Part shown: positions 1 through 5,747 of the stretch, in pieces
Numbering within the stretch: the first letter of the stretch is position 1
Layout: each line of letters opens with the position of its first letter
Assembly: GCA_015233755.1 (NCBI GenBank)
Contig: JADFXA010000089.1
Location: forward strand, 1 to 8,130
Length of the DNA stretch: 8,130 bases
From: Desulfamplus sp.
Lineage (GTDB): Bacteria; Desulfobacterota; Desulfobacteria; Desulfobacterales; Desulfobacteraceae
Reading direction: 5' to 3'
Program-made: the position numbers and the translations under genes
The notes under the pieces: generated by a model
Told to the model about the DNA's origin: nothing
Database searches by the model: none
Seen by the model: the letters and a program-made list of their open reading frames with translations, nothing else

Positions 1-144
1 AAGAAAAGCTCCTTGCTGCATCTCAGTAACTGTATTGTTTAATATATCTGTAAAAGCCTCTTTTGACTCCTGACGTGTTAAAGATTGTTTCTGTATAAGA
101 CGGGTAATCAGAGTTCCAAATTCCCTGTTTTTTTCTATATCCAT
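1..144 (-). CDS. Anthranilate phosphoribosyltransferase-like protein (TrpD family), N-terminal 48 codons only
   Basis: The gene starts at 144 and runs off the left edge. The visible residues read as the helical N-terminal domain of the glycosyltransferase family 3 fold: a phrase like EFGTLITRLIQKQSLTR, then an acidic helix, then EMQQGAFL. The last phrase matches the place where TrpD-type proteins carry a conserved 'aaFLmAlraKGET' stretch. The ATG is chosen because an in-frame TAA lies three codons upstream; the ribosome binding site is weak (GGAT about nine bases upstream). It follows the glycyl radical enzyme gene by 54 bp on the same strand, so it is probably in that operon. The family transfers phosphoribose between pyrophosphate and an aromatic amine, but the catalytic glycine-rich loop is outside the window. 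It could be true TrpD, a TrpD2/YbiB-like nucleic-acid binding relative, or a pyrimidine phosphorylase-type protein. Family call fairly likely; exact function unknown. Confidence 0.6.
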   Translation of the reverse strand, partial: MDIEKNREFGTLITRLIQKQSLTRQESKEAFTDILNNTVTEMQQGAFL

Positions 145-198
145 TGTAAATTATCCATAATGTAAAAGTTTATTGAAATTAGGATTGTTCCATCTGGT

Positions 199-2559
199 TT
201 AAAAACTATCATACTCCCTGCGTCTGATAATTTCTTGCTGATGATCTAAATCAAGATCAACAAAGTAGTCGCTATAACCCGCCACTCTAACAAGTAAATT
301 ACGGTATTCATCAGGAAATTGCTGAGCTTTTTTCAAAGTCTGGGTATCCACCACATTGAACTGAATATGGTGTCCATTTAGCTTAAAATAGGTTCTGATT
401 AAAGACGCAAGCTTGTCCAAATCCTCCTCATTTTTCAAAATATCTGGCAAGAATCTCTGGTTAAGAAGCGTTCCACCAGATTTGAACTGATCCATCTTGC
501 TTAATGATTTTATAACAGCAGTTGGTCCATGTCTATCAGCACCATGAGAGGGTGAAGTGCCGTCAGACTCAGGAAGTCCTGATAAACGCCCATTTGCTGA
601 TGCTCCAAGCATTTTTCCAAAATAGACATGACAGGTAGTTGACAGCATATTTAGATGATAAACACTCCCTTTTGTGTTAGCTTTGCCATCAATAGCATCA
701 AATAAAGAGGCATATACCTTCTTCATAATATTGTCTGCATAATCATCATCATTTCCAAAAAACGGGGTCATGTTCCAAAGTCTCATTCTCAGAGGCTCTT
801 CACCTTCAAAGTTATGGGCAAGTGCTTTAAGAAGCTTCTCCATAGTAACGGTTTTTTCCTCAAAAACATGCTTTTTTATTGCAGAGAGGCTGTCTGTAAT
901 AGTGCCAATTCCACAGCACTGAATGTAGTTGGTATTATATCTTGGTCCGCTGTTATAATAATCACGCCCTTTTTCTATGCAATCGCGTATAACAACAGAG
1001 AGAAAAGGTGCTGGCGAGTAGGTTGCAAACATACGCTCAATGTAATTATTTACCCTTATTTTAAGCTCAACAATATAGTTAAGCTGTTTTTCAAAAGCAT
1101 TGTAAAGCTCATCGTAAGTGGTAAAAGCTGTTGGGTCTCCTGTCATTGGTCCTATCTGACGTTTACCTACAGGGTCAAAGCCGTTGTTAAGAGCAAGTTC
1201 TAAAATTTTTGGTACATTTAAATAACCTGTTAAAATATAAGCCTCTTTCCCAAAAGCACCAGTCTCAATGCAGCCAGAGCAGCCACCTTCGCGGGCGTCT
1301 TCAACTGTTTTGCCAACTCTAACCTGTTCCATAACTACAGTATCAGCATTGAAAACTGAAGGGTAGCCATAACCTTGACGAATTACGCGGCAGGCAGCTT
1401 TTAAAAAACGCTGAGGAGTTCTTTCGCTTATCTGGACGTTGCTTTGCGGCTGAAGCAATTTTAACTCATCGATTATCTCAAGTATCATATATGAAAGTTC
1501 ATTTGTTCCGTCAGAGCCATCGCGTTTTAATCCACCAAGGTTTATATTGGTAAAATCGTTGTATGTCCCGCTCTCTTTAGCAGTAACCCCAACTTTGGAT
1601 GGTGCAGGATGGTTGTTTACCTTGATCCAAAGGCAGCTTATAAGCTCTTTTGCCCTATCACGGTCTATTGCCCCAGCTTTAATATCGTTTTCATAGAATG
1701 GGTATAGATGCTGATCAATGTGGCCAGGGCTCATTGCATCCCAGCCATTTAGCTCTGTAATTGTTCCAAGATGGACAAACCAGTACATCTGGATAGCTTC
1801 CCAAAGGTTGTCTGGTTTATGGGCAGGCACTTTGCGGCAGACTTGAGCAATTTTAAGAAGCTCTTGAGCTCTTGAATTGTCAGTTGTCTTTTTTGCAAGA
1901 TCTTCTGCAAGTTCAGCGTGCCTATTGGCAAAAATGATCACAGCATCACAAGATATATCCATAGCTTTAAGCTCTTCTGCCTTATCAAGAGCTTCTGGAT
2001 CGTTAAGATAGTCAAGCCTTGCAATGTGATCTGCAATCTCTTTTTTAAAATCCACCATACCTTTTTCATAGATTATGCCGTCAAGAGTGGTATGCCCTGG
2101 CGCTCTTTGCTCCATAAACTCAGTGAAAAGTCCTGATTTATAAGCATTTTTCCAATCTTCTGGTACATGATCAAATATTCTATCTCTCATTGTGCGGCCA
2201 CGCCAATAGGGTATAACCTCTTCGGCATAGGTTTTGATATCTTCTTTTGCAACCTTAAAGGGTGTCATAGGACGGCTGTTCAATATTTCCAGATCCTCAA
2301 CAGAGTGGCAGTTCAACTCTGGAAAGGTTGACGTAGCTTTAGGAAAAGGACCTCTTTCGCCAACAATAAGCTCATCATCACCTATGTAAATGCTCTTTTT
2401 TTCACAAAGGTTTTTGAAATTGAGTGCTCGTAATACTGGTATTGAATATTTGCCGTAATTATCTTTATAAAATTGAGTCTCTAAGATTGCCCTTTCAATT
2501 GAAATAGATGGAACAGCCTCAAAACTTTGATCTCTTAATTTTTCAATTCGTCTATTCAT
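199..2559 (-). CDS. hypD: Glycyl radical enzyme, probable trans-4-hydroxy-L-proline dehydratase (HypD)
   Basis: A full-length 786-residue glycyl radical enzyme of the pyruvate formate-lyase superfamily. The radical-bearing glycine is G761 in RVAGYSDYF near the C-terminus; the thiyl cysteine is C430 in GCSGCIETG, with catalytic glutamate E432 two residues on. From memory of the C. difficile HypD (789 residues; H160, D278, S334, F340, C434, E436, Y450, T645, G765), the equivalents here are H156, D274, S330, F336, C430, E432, Y446, T641 and G761, all present at a constant offset of four. Long blocks such as EFMEQRAPGH, HKP...AIQMYWFVH and LTGY.N.PKILEL also match. The predicted cytoplasmic, oxygen-sensitive reaction removes water from trans-4-hydroxy-L-proline to give pyrroline-5-carboxylate. 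The start at 2559 has AGGA eight bases upstream. The activase gene precedes it by 153 bp. No pyrroline-5-carboxylate reductase is in view, so a related substrate cannot be excluded. Confidence 0.85.
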   Translation of the reverse strand: MNRRIEKLRDQSFEAVPSISIERAILETQFYKDNYGKYSIPVLRALNFKNLCEKKSIYIGDDELIVGERGPFPKATSTFPELNCHSVEDLEILNSRPMTPFKVAKEDIKTYAEEVIPYWRGRTMRDRIFDHVPEDWKNAYKSGLFTEFMEQRAPGHTTLDGIIYEKGMVDFKKEIADHIARLDYLNDPEALDKAEELKAMDISCDAVIIFANRHAELAEDLAKKTTDNSRAQELLKIAQVCRKVPAHKPDNLWEAIQMYWFVHLGTITELNGWDAMSPGHIDQHLYPFYENDIKAGAIDRDRAKELISCLWIKVNNHPAPSKVGVTAKESGTYNDFTNINLGGLKRDGSDGTNELSYMILEIIDELKLLQPQSNVQISERTPQRFLKAACRVIRQGYGYPSVFNADTVVMEQVRVGKTVEDAREGGCSGCIETGAFGKEAYILTGYLNVPKILELALNNGFDPVGKRQIGPMTGDPTAFTTYDELYNAFEKQLNYIVELKIRVNNYIERMFATYSPAPFLSVVIRDCIEKGRDYYNSGPRYNTNYIQCCGIGTITDSLSAIKKHVFEEKTVTMEKLLKALAHNFEGEEPLRMRLWNMTPFFGNDDDYADNIMKKVYASLFDAIDGKANTKGSVYHLNMLSTTCHVYFGKMLGASANGRLSGLPESDGTSPSHGADRHGPTAVIKSLSKMDQFKSGGTLLNQRFLPDILKNEEDLDKLASLIRTYFKLNGHHIQFNVVDTQTLKKAQQFPDEYRNLLVRVAGYSDYFVDLDLDHQQEIIRRREYDSF

Positions 2560-2567
2560 TATTTTTT

Positions 2568-2571
2568 TCCT
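2568..2571 (-). promoter_or_regulatory. Ribosome binding site of the glycyl radical enzyme gene
   Basis: AGGA on the minus strand, eight bases before the ATG at 2559, separated from it by an A-rich spacer. It supports the chosen start. It lies about 40 bases downstream (in transcript order) of the GC-rich palindrome, so that structure would not cover it directly. Confidence 0.6.
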
Positions 2572-2600
2572 GCCGTGGGTTTTTAGTAATTAAATAAATT

Positions 2601-2616
2601 GGCAATTCCTATTGCC
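2601..2616. repeat. Small perfect inverted repeat overlapping the large palindrome
   Basis: GGCAAT-TCCT-ATTGCC is a 6-bp perfect stem with a 4-base loop. Its ATTGCC arm shares TTGCC with the outer end of the larger palindrome (2612-2684). In the transcript that segment can therefore pair either with this small hairpin or with the distal arm of the large one, not both. In the minus-strand RNA the loop reads AGGA, but no start codon lies at the right distance from it. Confidence 0.5.
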
Positions 2617-2684
2617 CCACCCCCGTCCCCTCCCCAATGGAGAGGGGAAGAAATACTACCCTTGGGGAGGGCGGGGAGGGGCAA
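2612..2684. repeat. GC-rich imperfect palindrome with G-quadruplex motifs on both strands
   Basis: A 73-bp element in the spacer between activase and glycyl radical enzyme genes. The arms 2612-2640 and 2659-2684 are inverted copies with a few mismatches and bulges; I count about 24 possible pairs around an 18-base loop. Inside the left arm the minus strand has four G-tracts (2632-2635, 2627-2630, 2620-2624, 2615-2618) separated by 1, 2 and 1 bases. Inside the right arm the plus strand has four G-tracts (2664-2667, 2669-2671, 2673-2676, 2678-2681) separated by single bases. There is no U-run after it in the direction of transcription, so it is not a standard terminator. It looks like a dispersed REP/MITE-type palindrome that landed in the operon, but whether copies exist elsewhere cannot be seen here. 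Confidence 0.8.
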
Positions 2685-2712
2685 AATAATTATCTGGAAA
2701 GCTATAGATAGG

Positions 2713-3663
2713 TTAGCCTATATTCACAGTCAAACCAAAACTTTGAAGTTTATTTTGAACTTTTTTAATTTGCTCTTCTGTAGGTGGCAATATATTTTGT
2801 GCTTTGTAGTCAATCCCAAATTTACGATACTTTGACTCTTGGAAATCGTGATATGGTAGTAAATTTACATCTTGGATACCGCCTGATTTTGAACTTGTTT
2901 GATTATACACTAAACTTGCAATAAACTTACCTGTTTTATCAATATTTATATCATCATTTACACCAGGAATTAAAGGAATTCGTATTGTAATTTTGCTTTT
3001 TCCAGAGGATACTCTTTTTAGATTTTCAAGAATAGATTTATTAGAAACTCCAGTATAAAATTTATGTTTCTCATCATCCATTATTTTGAGATCAAACAAA
3101 AAAAGGTCTGTAAACTCTGCTATCTGTTCAAGAATCGACCACGATACAAATCCTGTAGTATCTACCGCTGTATGGATTTCTAATTTACGGCAATTTTGAA
3201 GAAGATTAAGAAGAGGCCTCCACTGACTCAAAGGCTCTCCACCAGAAAAAGTTACCCCTCCACCTGAATTTTCGTAAAAAGGTATATCTTTTTCAATTAT
3301 CTCAAGAAGATTTTTAATAGTGTAAATTTTACCTACAGACTCTCTTGCTTTGGTAGGACAAAGATAGGTACAAGAAAAGTCAGAGCATTGATCACATAAA
3401 TGCAAGTTTGCATTATCAGCATAAATTCCGTTTTGTTTAACAGAAAGAGCTTTATGCGGGCAGCCATCAACACACAACATACAGCTAATACATCTTTTTT
3501 TATCATATACTATAGTTGGATTGAAATTTAGCCCTTCAGGGTTATGACACCATGTGCAAGATAAAGGACAACCTTTAAAAAAAATAGTGGTACGAATACC
3601 AGGACCATCATGAATGGCATATTTTTTAATATCAAAAATAATACAATTATCGTAATCTAACAT
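2713..3663 (-). CDS. hypE: Glycyl radical enzyme activase, radical SAM (HypE-like)
   Basis: A 316-residue radical SAM protein that would install the glycyl radical on the downstream enzyme, using SAM and a reduced [4Fe-4S] cluster. The N-terminus has the activase signature IHDGPGIRTT (17-26) and the cluster motif C32-x3-C36-x2-C39 within KGCPLSCTWCHNPEG. An inserted ferredoxin-like segment follows, with C58, C61, C64, C68 and C90, C93, C98, C102, enough for two auxiliary [4Fe-4S] clusters; this insert separates it from plain PflA. The SAM-binding region shows SGGEPL (140-145), then VDTTG (167-171), DLK (191-193) and IPGVND (232-237). The start at 3663 places the signature where family members have it, and no other start codon fits, yet there is no clear Shine-Dalgarno: the ATG follows a run of eight A. 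It precedes the enzyme gene by 153 bp on the same strand and is almost certainly its partner. Confidence 0.9.
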   Translation of the reverse strand: MLDYDNCIIFDIKKYAIHDGPGIRTTIFFKGCPLSCTWCHNPEGLNFNPTIVYDKKRCISCMLCVDGCPHKALSVKQNGIYADNANLHLCDQCSDFSCTYLCPTKARESVGKIYTIKNLLEIIEKDIPFYENSGGGVTFSGGEPLSQWRPLLNLLQNCRKLEIHTAVDTTGFVSWSILEQIAEFTDLFLFDLKIMDDEKHKFYTGVSNKSILENLKRVSSGKSKITIRIPLIPGVNDDINIDKTGKFIASLVYNQTSSKSGGIQDVNLLPYHDFQESKYRKFGIDYKAQNILPPTEEQIKKVQNKLQSFGLTVNIG

Positions 3664-3687
3664 TTTTTTTATTAAATTTTTATTAGA

Positions 3688-3731
3688 GCTTTAAAACCAC
3701 GTCTTCTGGGCGTGGACAGGTCGATTAAAGC
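3688..3731. promoter_or_regulatory. Nested inverted repeats in the activase leader
   Basis: An outer pair GCTTTAA (3688-3694) / TTAAAGC (3725-3731) encloses an inner pair CCACG (3697-3701) / CGTGG (3711-3715). It sits 24 bases before the activase start, in the likely 5' untranslated region. On the minus strand the inner stem is followed by TTTT, so a weak attenuator is possible. The inner hairpin also resembles the subterminal hairpins of IS200/IS605-type elements, but no transposase or second end is visible. I do not recognise it as a known riboswitch. Confidence 0.4.
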
Positions 3732-3764
3732 AATTCTTTACTGAGTTTACCGTTTGATTTTATT

Positions 3765-3787
3765 GTATAAACAATTAAGTTTTATAC
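3765..3787. promoter_or_regulatory. AT-rich inverted repeat, candidate operator/promoter of the glycyl radical operon
   Basis: GTATAAAC and GTTTTATAC form an inverted repeat (one-base bulge) around AATTAA. It lies just downstream of the cytochrome terminator and about 100 bases before the activase start, where the operon promoter is expected. On the minus strand TTGAAC starts just outside it, with TTTATA 18 bases further on. These match the -35/-10 consensus only weakly. The symmetry suggests a dimeric regulator site, but no regulator is known. Confidence 0.3.
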
Positions 3788-3798
3788 GAGTTCAAATA

Positions 3799-3841
3799 AA
3801 AAGGGTGTTAGCTTTAAGATAACTTCAGCCAACACCCTTTT
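3799..3841 (-). terminator. Rho-independent terminator after the cytochrome gene
   Basis: Arms 3799-3813 and 3827-3841 give a 15-bp stem in the minus-strand RNA (AAAAGGGTGTTGGCT with AGCTAACACCCTTTT), continuous if one G-U pair is counted, with a 13-base loop followed by TTTTTATTT. On the plus strand the G-U becomes an A-C mismatch, which favours minus-strand function. It begins 13 bases after the cytochrome stop codon and separates that gene from the glycyl radical operon. Confidence 0.85.
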
Positions 3842-3854
3842 ATCTTTGTCTGAA

Positions 3855-4163
3855 CTAATCTGTGCAAAGAGTTTTAGCATCTTTAGGAGAGCTTAGGTAG
3901 GTAACCATTCCAGTTTGCTGCTCATTAGTTAATACAATATTTTTCTTTGCTGCTTTTTTTGCCATACGAGTTATAATTTCTTCCCACTCTTTATTGTCAG
4001 CTTTTCCAACCTCACCGCAAATTTTCTTAAGACCATGACATGAAACGCAGCTATTTTTTATCAATGCTCCATAATCTTCTGCACTTTGAGCAGGTCTCAT
4101 TGTGATACATAAAGAGATAAATATAATAGCCCCAATTACTACAAACACCTTTTTACTCATCAT
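3855..4163 (-). CDS. Small periplasmic mono-heme cytochrome c
   Basis: A 102-residue secreted c-type cytochrome. Residues 1-28 look like a Sec signal peptide: MMSKK, a hydrophobic core (residues 6-20), then a probable cleavage after PAQSA (24-28). The mature protein starts near EDYG and has one heme motif, C39-V-S-C42-H43. The sixth ligand is probably M67 in ITRM (64-67), spaced as in short class I cytochromes; M86 is the alternative. Two further cysteines, C49 just after the heme site and C100 at the C-terminus, could form a disulfide. Its role would be periplasmic electron transfer; the partner is not identifiable here. AGGAG lies upstream of two adjacent ATG codons, and either could be used. 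It stands alone between the PhoH gene (167-bp spacer) and its own terminator, so it is probably its own transcription unit or the tail of the upstream one. Confidence 0.85.
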   Translation of the reverse strand: MMSKKVFVVIGAIIFISLCITMRPAQSAEDYGALIKNSCVSCHGLKKICGEVGKADNKEWEEIITRMAKKAAKKNIVLTNEQQTGMVTYLSSPKDAKTLCTD

Positions 4164-4205
4164 AACATCTCCTTTTTTTATTGATTAATTTAGTTAATAA
4201 TGTTG

Positions 4206-4238
4206 CTCTACTTGTTTTTAATACTTAAATAAGTAGAG
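4206..4238. repeat. Inverted repeat in the spacer upstream of the cytochrome gene
   Basis: CTCTACTT (4206-4213) and AAGTAGAG (4231-4238) are a perfect 8-bp inverted repeat around a 17-base AT-rich loop. Within the loop TACTT (4222-4226) can instead pair with AAGTA (4231-4235), giving a smaller competing hairpin. Neither orientation is followed by a T-run, so it is not a clear terminator for the PhoH gene. The rest of the 167-bp spacer (4164-4330) is AT-rich with no gene that I can support. Confidence 0.4.
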
Positions 4239-4330
4239 TTGCTAATAAATAATTATTAATCCTTTATGGGATCTTTTTGACCAATAACATACTCAACATA
4301 CAATGTCCATTAGTAAGAACTATGTAGATT

Positions 4331-5740
4331 TTAAAGCATCTCAACCCCAAGTTTAGCAAGCTCTGATCTTACAGAAGTCTGGAATTTTATTGATGCCACA
4401 ACGCTTTGGCCAGATAGTTTGCTGATTGCATAAGCAAGCCCACTTGAGAGTTTATCAAGGCGTCTTTTTCTATCGATTTGATCAAGGTCTCCTGTGAAAA
4501 TAATCTTTGTTCCCATACCAGCACGGGTAATGATGGTTTTCATCTGGTGAGGTGTTAAATTTTGTGCCTCATCAATTATCAAAATGCTTTTCCAAAATGT
4601 TGTGCCGCGTATGTAATCCAATGGCTCAATATCGATCTTTTTTTCAAGAAGCATCTTATCAATAAGCTGCAAATTATCGTTACTTAACTCTTTTAAAACC
4701 GACAAGTTTTGCCAAATTGGTCTAAGCCATGGATCCATCTTTTCTCTAATATTACCCGGCAGAAATCCCATATTATCAACATCTTCTAAGTGAACCATTG
4801 GACGAGTTATAAGTATCTGCCGAAAATCCCGCCTCTTTTCTAAAGATGCAGCAAGGGCAAAAAGTGTCTTGCCTGTTCCAGCTCCACCTTCAAGAAAGAT
4901 AAGAGATAGATCAGGACGTGTAAGTTGAAACAAAGCTAATGTTTGAGACCAATTTTGAGGCTGATGAGTTAAATTAATGTTATCACCACCATCATAGGCA
5001 GCATTATCATGAGCATATTTTCCATTAATAAGAGTCTCATGCTTGCCATTAACAGTTCCGCCATAGGGACGAATACCAAAAGCCTGTATGTTGTTTGGAA
5101 CTATTTTAAATCTATTATCAACTCTCACGGCAACAAACTGTTCGTTTAAATTACAGGTCTCATTAGGTCTTTTAAAATCGCCTTTCCAATCACTTACACA
5201 GATCACTCCTTGATTAATTGCTATTTCTCCATGTTTTTGAGAATTATATTGAAATGAAAAGTTATTTTTATCAATTTCCTCATTTTTCACCTCAACCCTT
5301 GGCATCTCTTTGTTGTCTGTATCTTTTTCTGCCTGATCTTTGTAGTAATCTTCGGCTTTAAATCCAAGCTCTCTTACCTTTATTCTCATCATAGAGTCTT
5401 TAGAGATAATCTCTACATTATCAAATTGCTTTTTTACGGCATTGGCCGCTGCAATGATTTTGTGGTCATTTGTGCGGTGTTCTAAAAACTCAATACCTGT
5501 CCAATCAGTCTCTTTTACGATTTTTAAGTAAGGGGAATGGGCACGCCTGAGAGCTTCAAGGCTTCTTATCGCTTCTCTTGCATCAAATCCCACATCAGGT
5601 CTCTTTTTAAGACCATCGAGCTCCTCAAGAACAACCCAAGGGATACAAGCAAGAATTTTGTTGTTAATCAGATGGTCTAAACATGATGGATCGTGAACCA
5701 ATGTACTTGTATCAATAACTTTTGCTTTTTTTATTGGCAT
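4331..5740 (-). CDS. phoH: PIN domain-PhoH family ATPase (PhoH2/YlaK type)
   Basis: A 469-residue two-domain protein, usual length for this family. Residues 5-135 are a PIN nuclease domain with the acidic set intact: D10 (VIDTSTL), E39/E40, D92 (TNDHKI) and D115 (SKDSMMRIK). A linker and small beta-rich region (about 145-255) follow. The PhoH ATPase domain runs from about 258 to the end, with Walker A GGAGTGKT (285-292), the ITRP segment (311-314), Walker B ILIIDEAQNL (386-395, D390/E391) and the TGDLDQID segment (416-423). Characterised PhoH2 proteins act as ATP-dependent RNA unwinding and cutting enzymes; that activity here is inferred. It is cytoplasmic, with no signal peptide. The start is seven bases after the hybrid kinase stop, and its AAGGAT ribosome site lies in the kinase's last codons, so it is probably co-transcribed and translationally coupled. 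No antitoxin-like small gene sits upstream, unlike mycobacterial phoAT-phoH2. Confidence 0.92.
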   Translation of the reverse strand: MPIKKAKVIDTSTLVHDPSCLDHLINNKILACIPWVVLEELDGLKKRPDVGFDAREAIRSLEALRRAHSPYLKIVKETDWTGIEFLEHRTNDHKIIAAANAVKKQFDNVEIISKDSMMRIKVRELGFKAEDYYKDQAEKDTDNKEMPRVEVKNEEIDKNNFSFQYNSQKHGEIAINQGVICVSDWKGDFKRPNETCNLNEQFVAVRVDNRFKIVPNNIQAFGIRPYGGTVNGKHETLINGKYAHDNAAYDGGDNINLTHQPQNWSQTLALFQLTRPDLSLIFLEGGAGTGKTLFALAASLEKRRDFRQILITRPMVHLEDVDNMGFLPGNIREKMDPWLRPIWQNLSVLKELSNDNLQLIDKMLLEKKIDIEPLDYIRGTTFWKSILIIDEAQNLTPHQMKTIITRAGMGTKIIFTGDLDQIDRKRRLDKLSSGLAYAISKLSGQSVVASIKFQTSVRSELAKLGVEML

Positions 5741-5747
5741 GTTTTTT

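Noticed and set aside
814..1203. Open frame of 129 codons on the plus strand
   Set aside because: It lies wholly antisense to the well-conserved core of the glycyl radical enzyme, and its translation has no recognisable domain.
1749..2136. Small open frames (1749-1931 minus, 1918-2136 plus)
   Set aside because: Both overlap the glycyl radical enzyme in other frames, have no plausible ribosome site and no family resemblance.
199..2559. Identity as pyruvate formate-lyase, choline TMA-lyase or glycerol dehydratase
   Set aside because: Pyruvate formate-lyase needs an adjacent Cys-Cys pair, and the last two, as I recall, have GCVEP; here the site is GCIETG with the other HypD pocket residues.
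2612..2684. Palindrome as an intrinsic terminator between activase and glycyl radical enzyme
   Set aside because: No U-run follows it on either strand, and ending transcription there would separate an enzyme from its activase; it is listed as a repeat instead.
2599..2835. Open frame of 78 codons on the plus strand
   Set aside because: Its proline-rich start comes from the GC-rich palindrome and the rest is antisense to the activase C-terminus.
3688..3731. End of an IS200/IS605 element
   Set aside because: Only one hairpin of suggestive form is present, with no transposase, TnpB or opposite end in the window; kept only as an alternative.
4331..5740. phoAT-phoH2 type toxin-antitoxin pair
   Set aside because: No small antitoxin-like gene precedes phoH; the hybrid kinase gene ends seven bases before its start.
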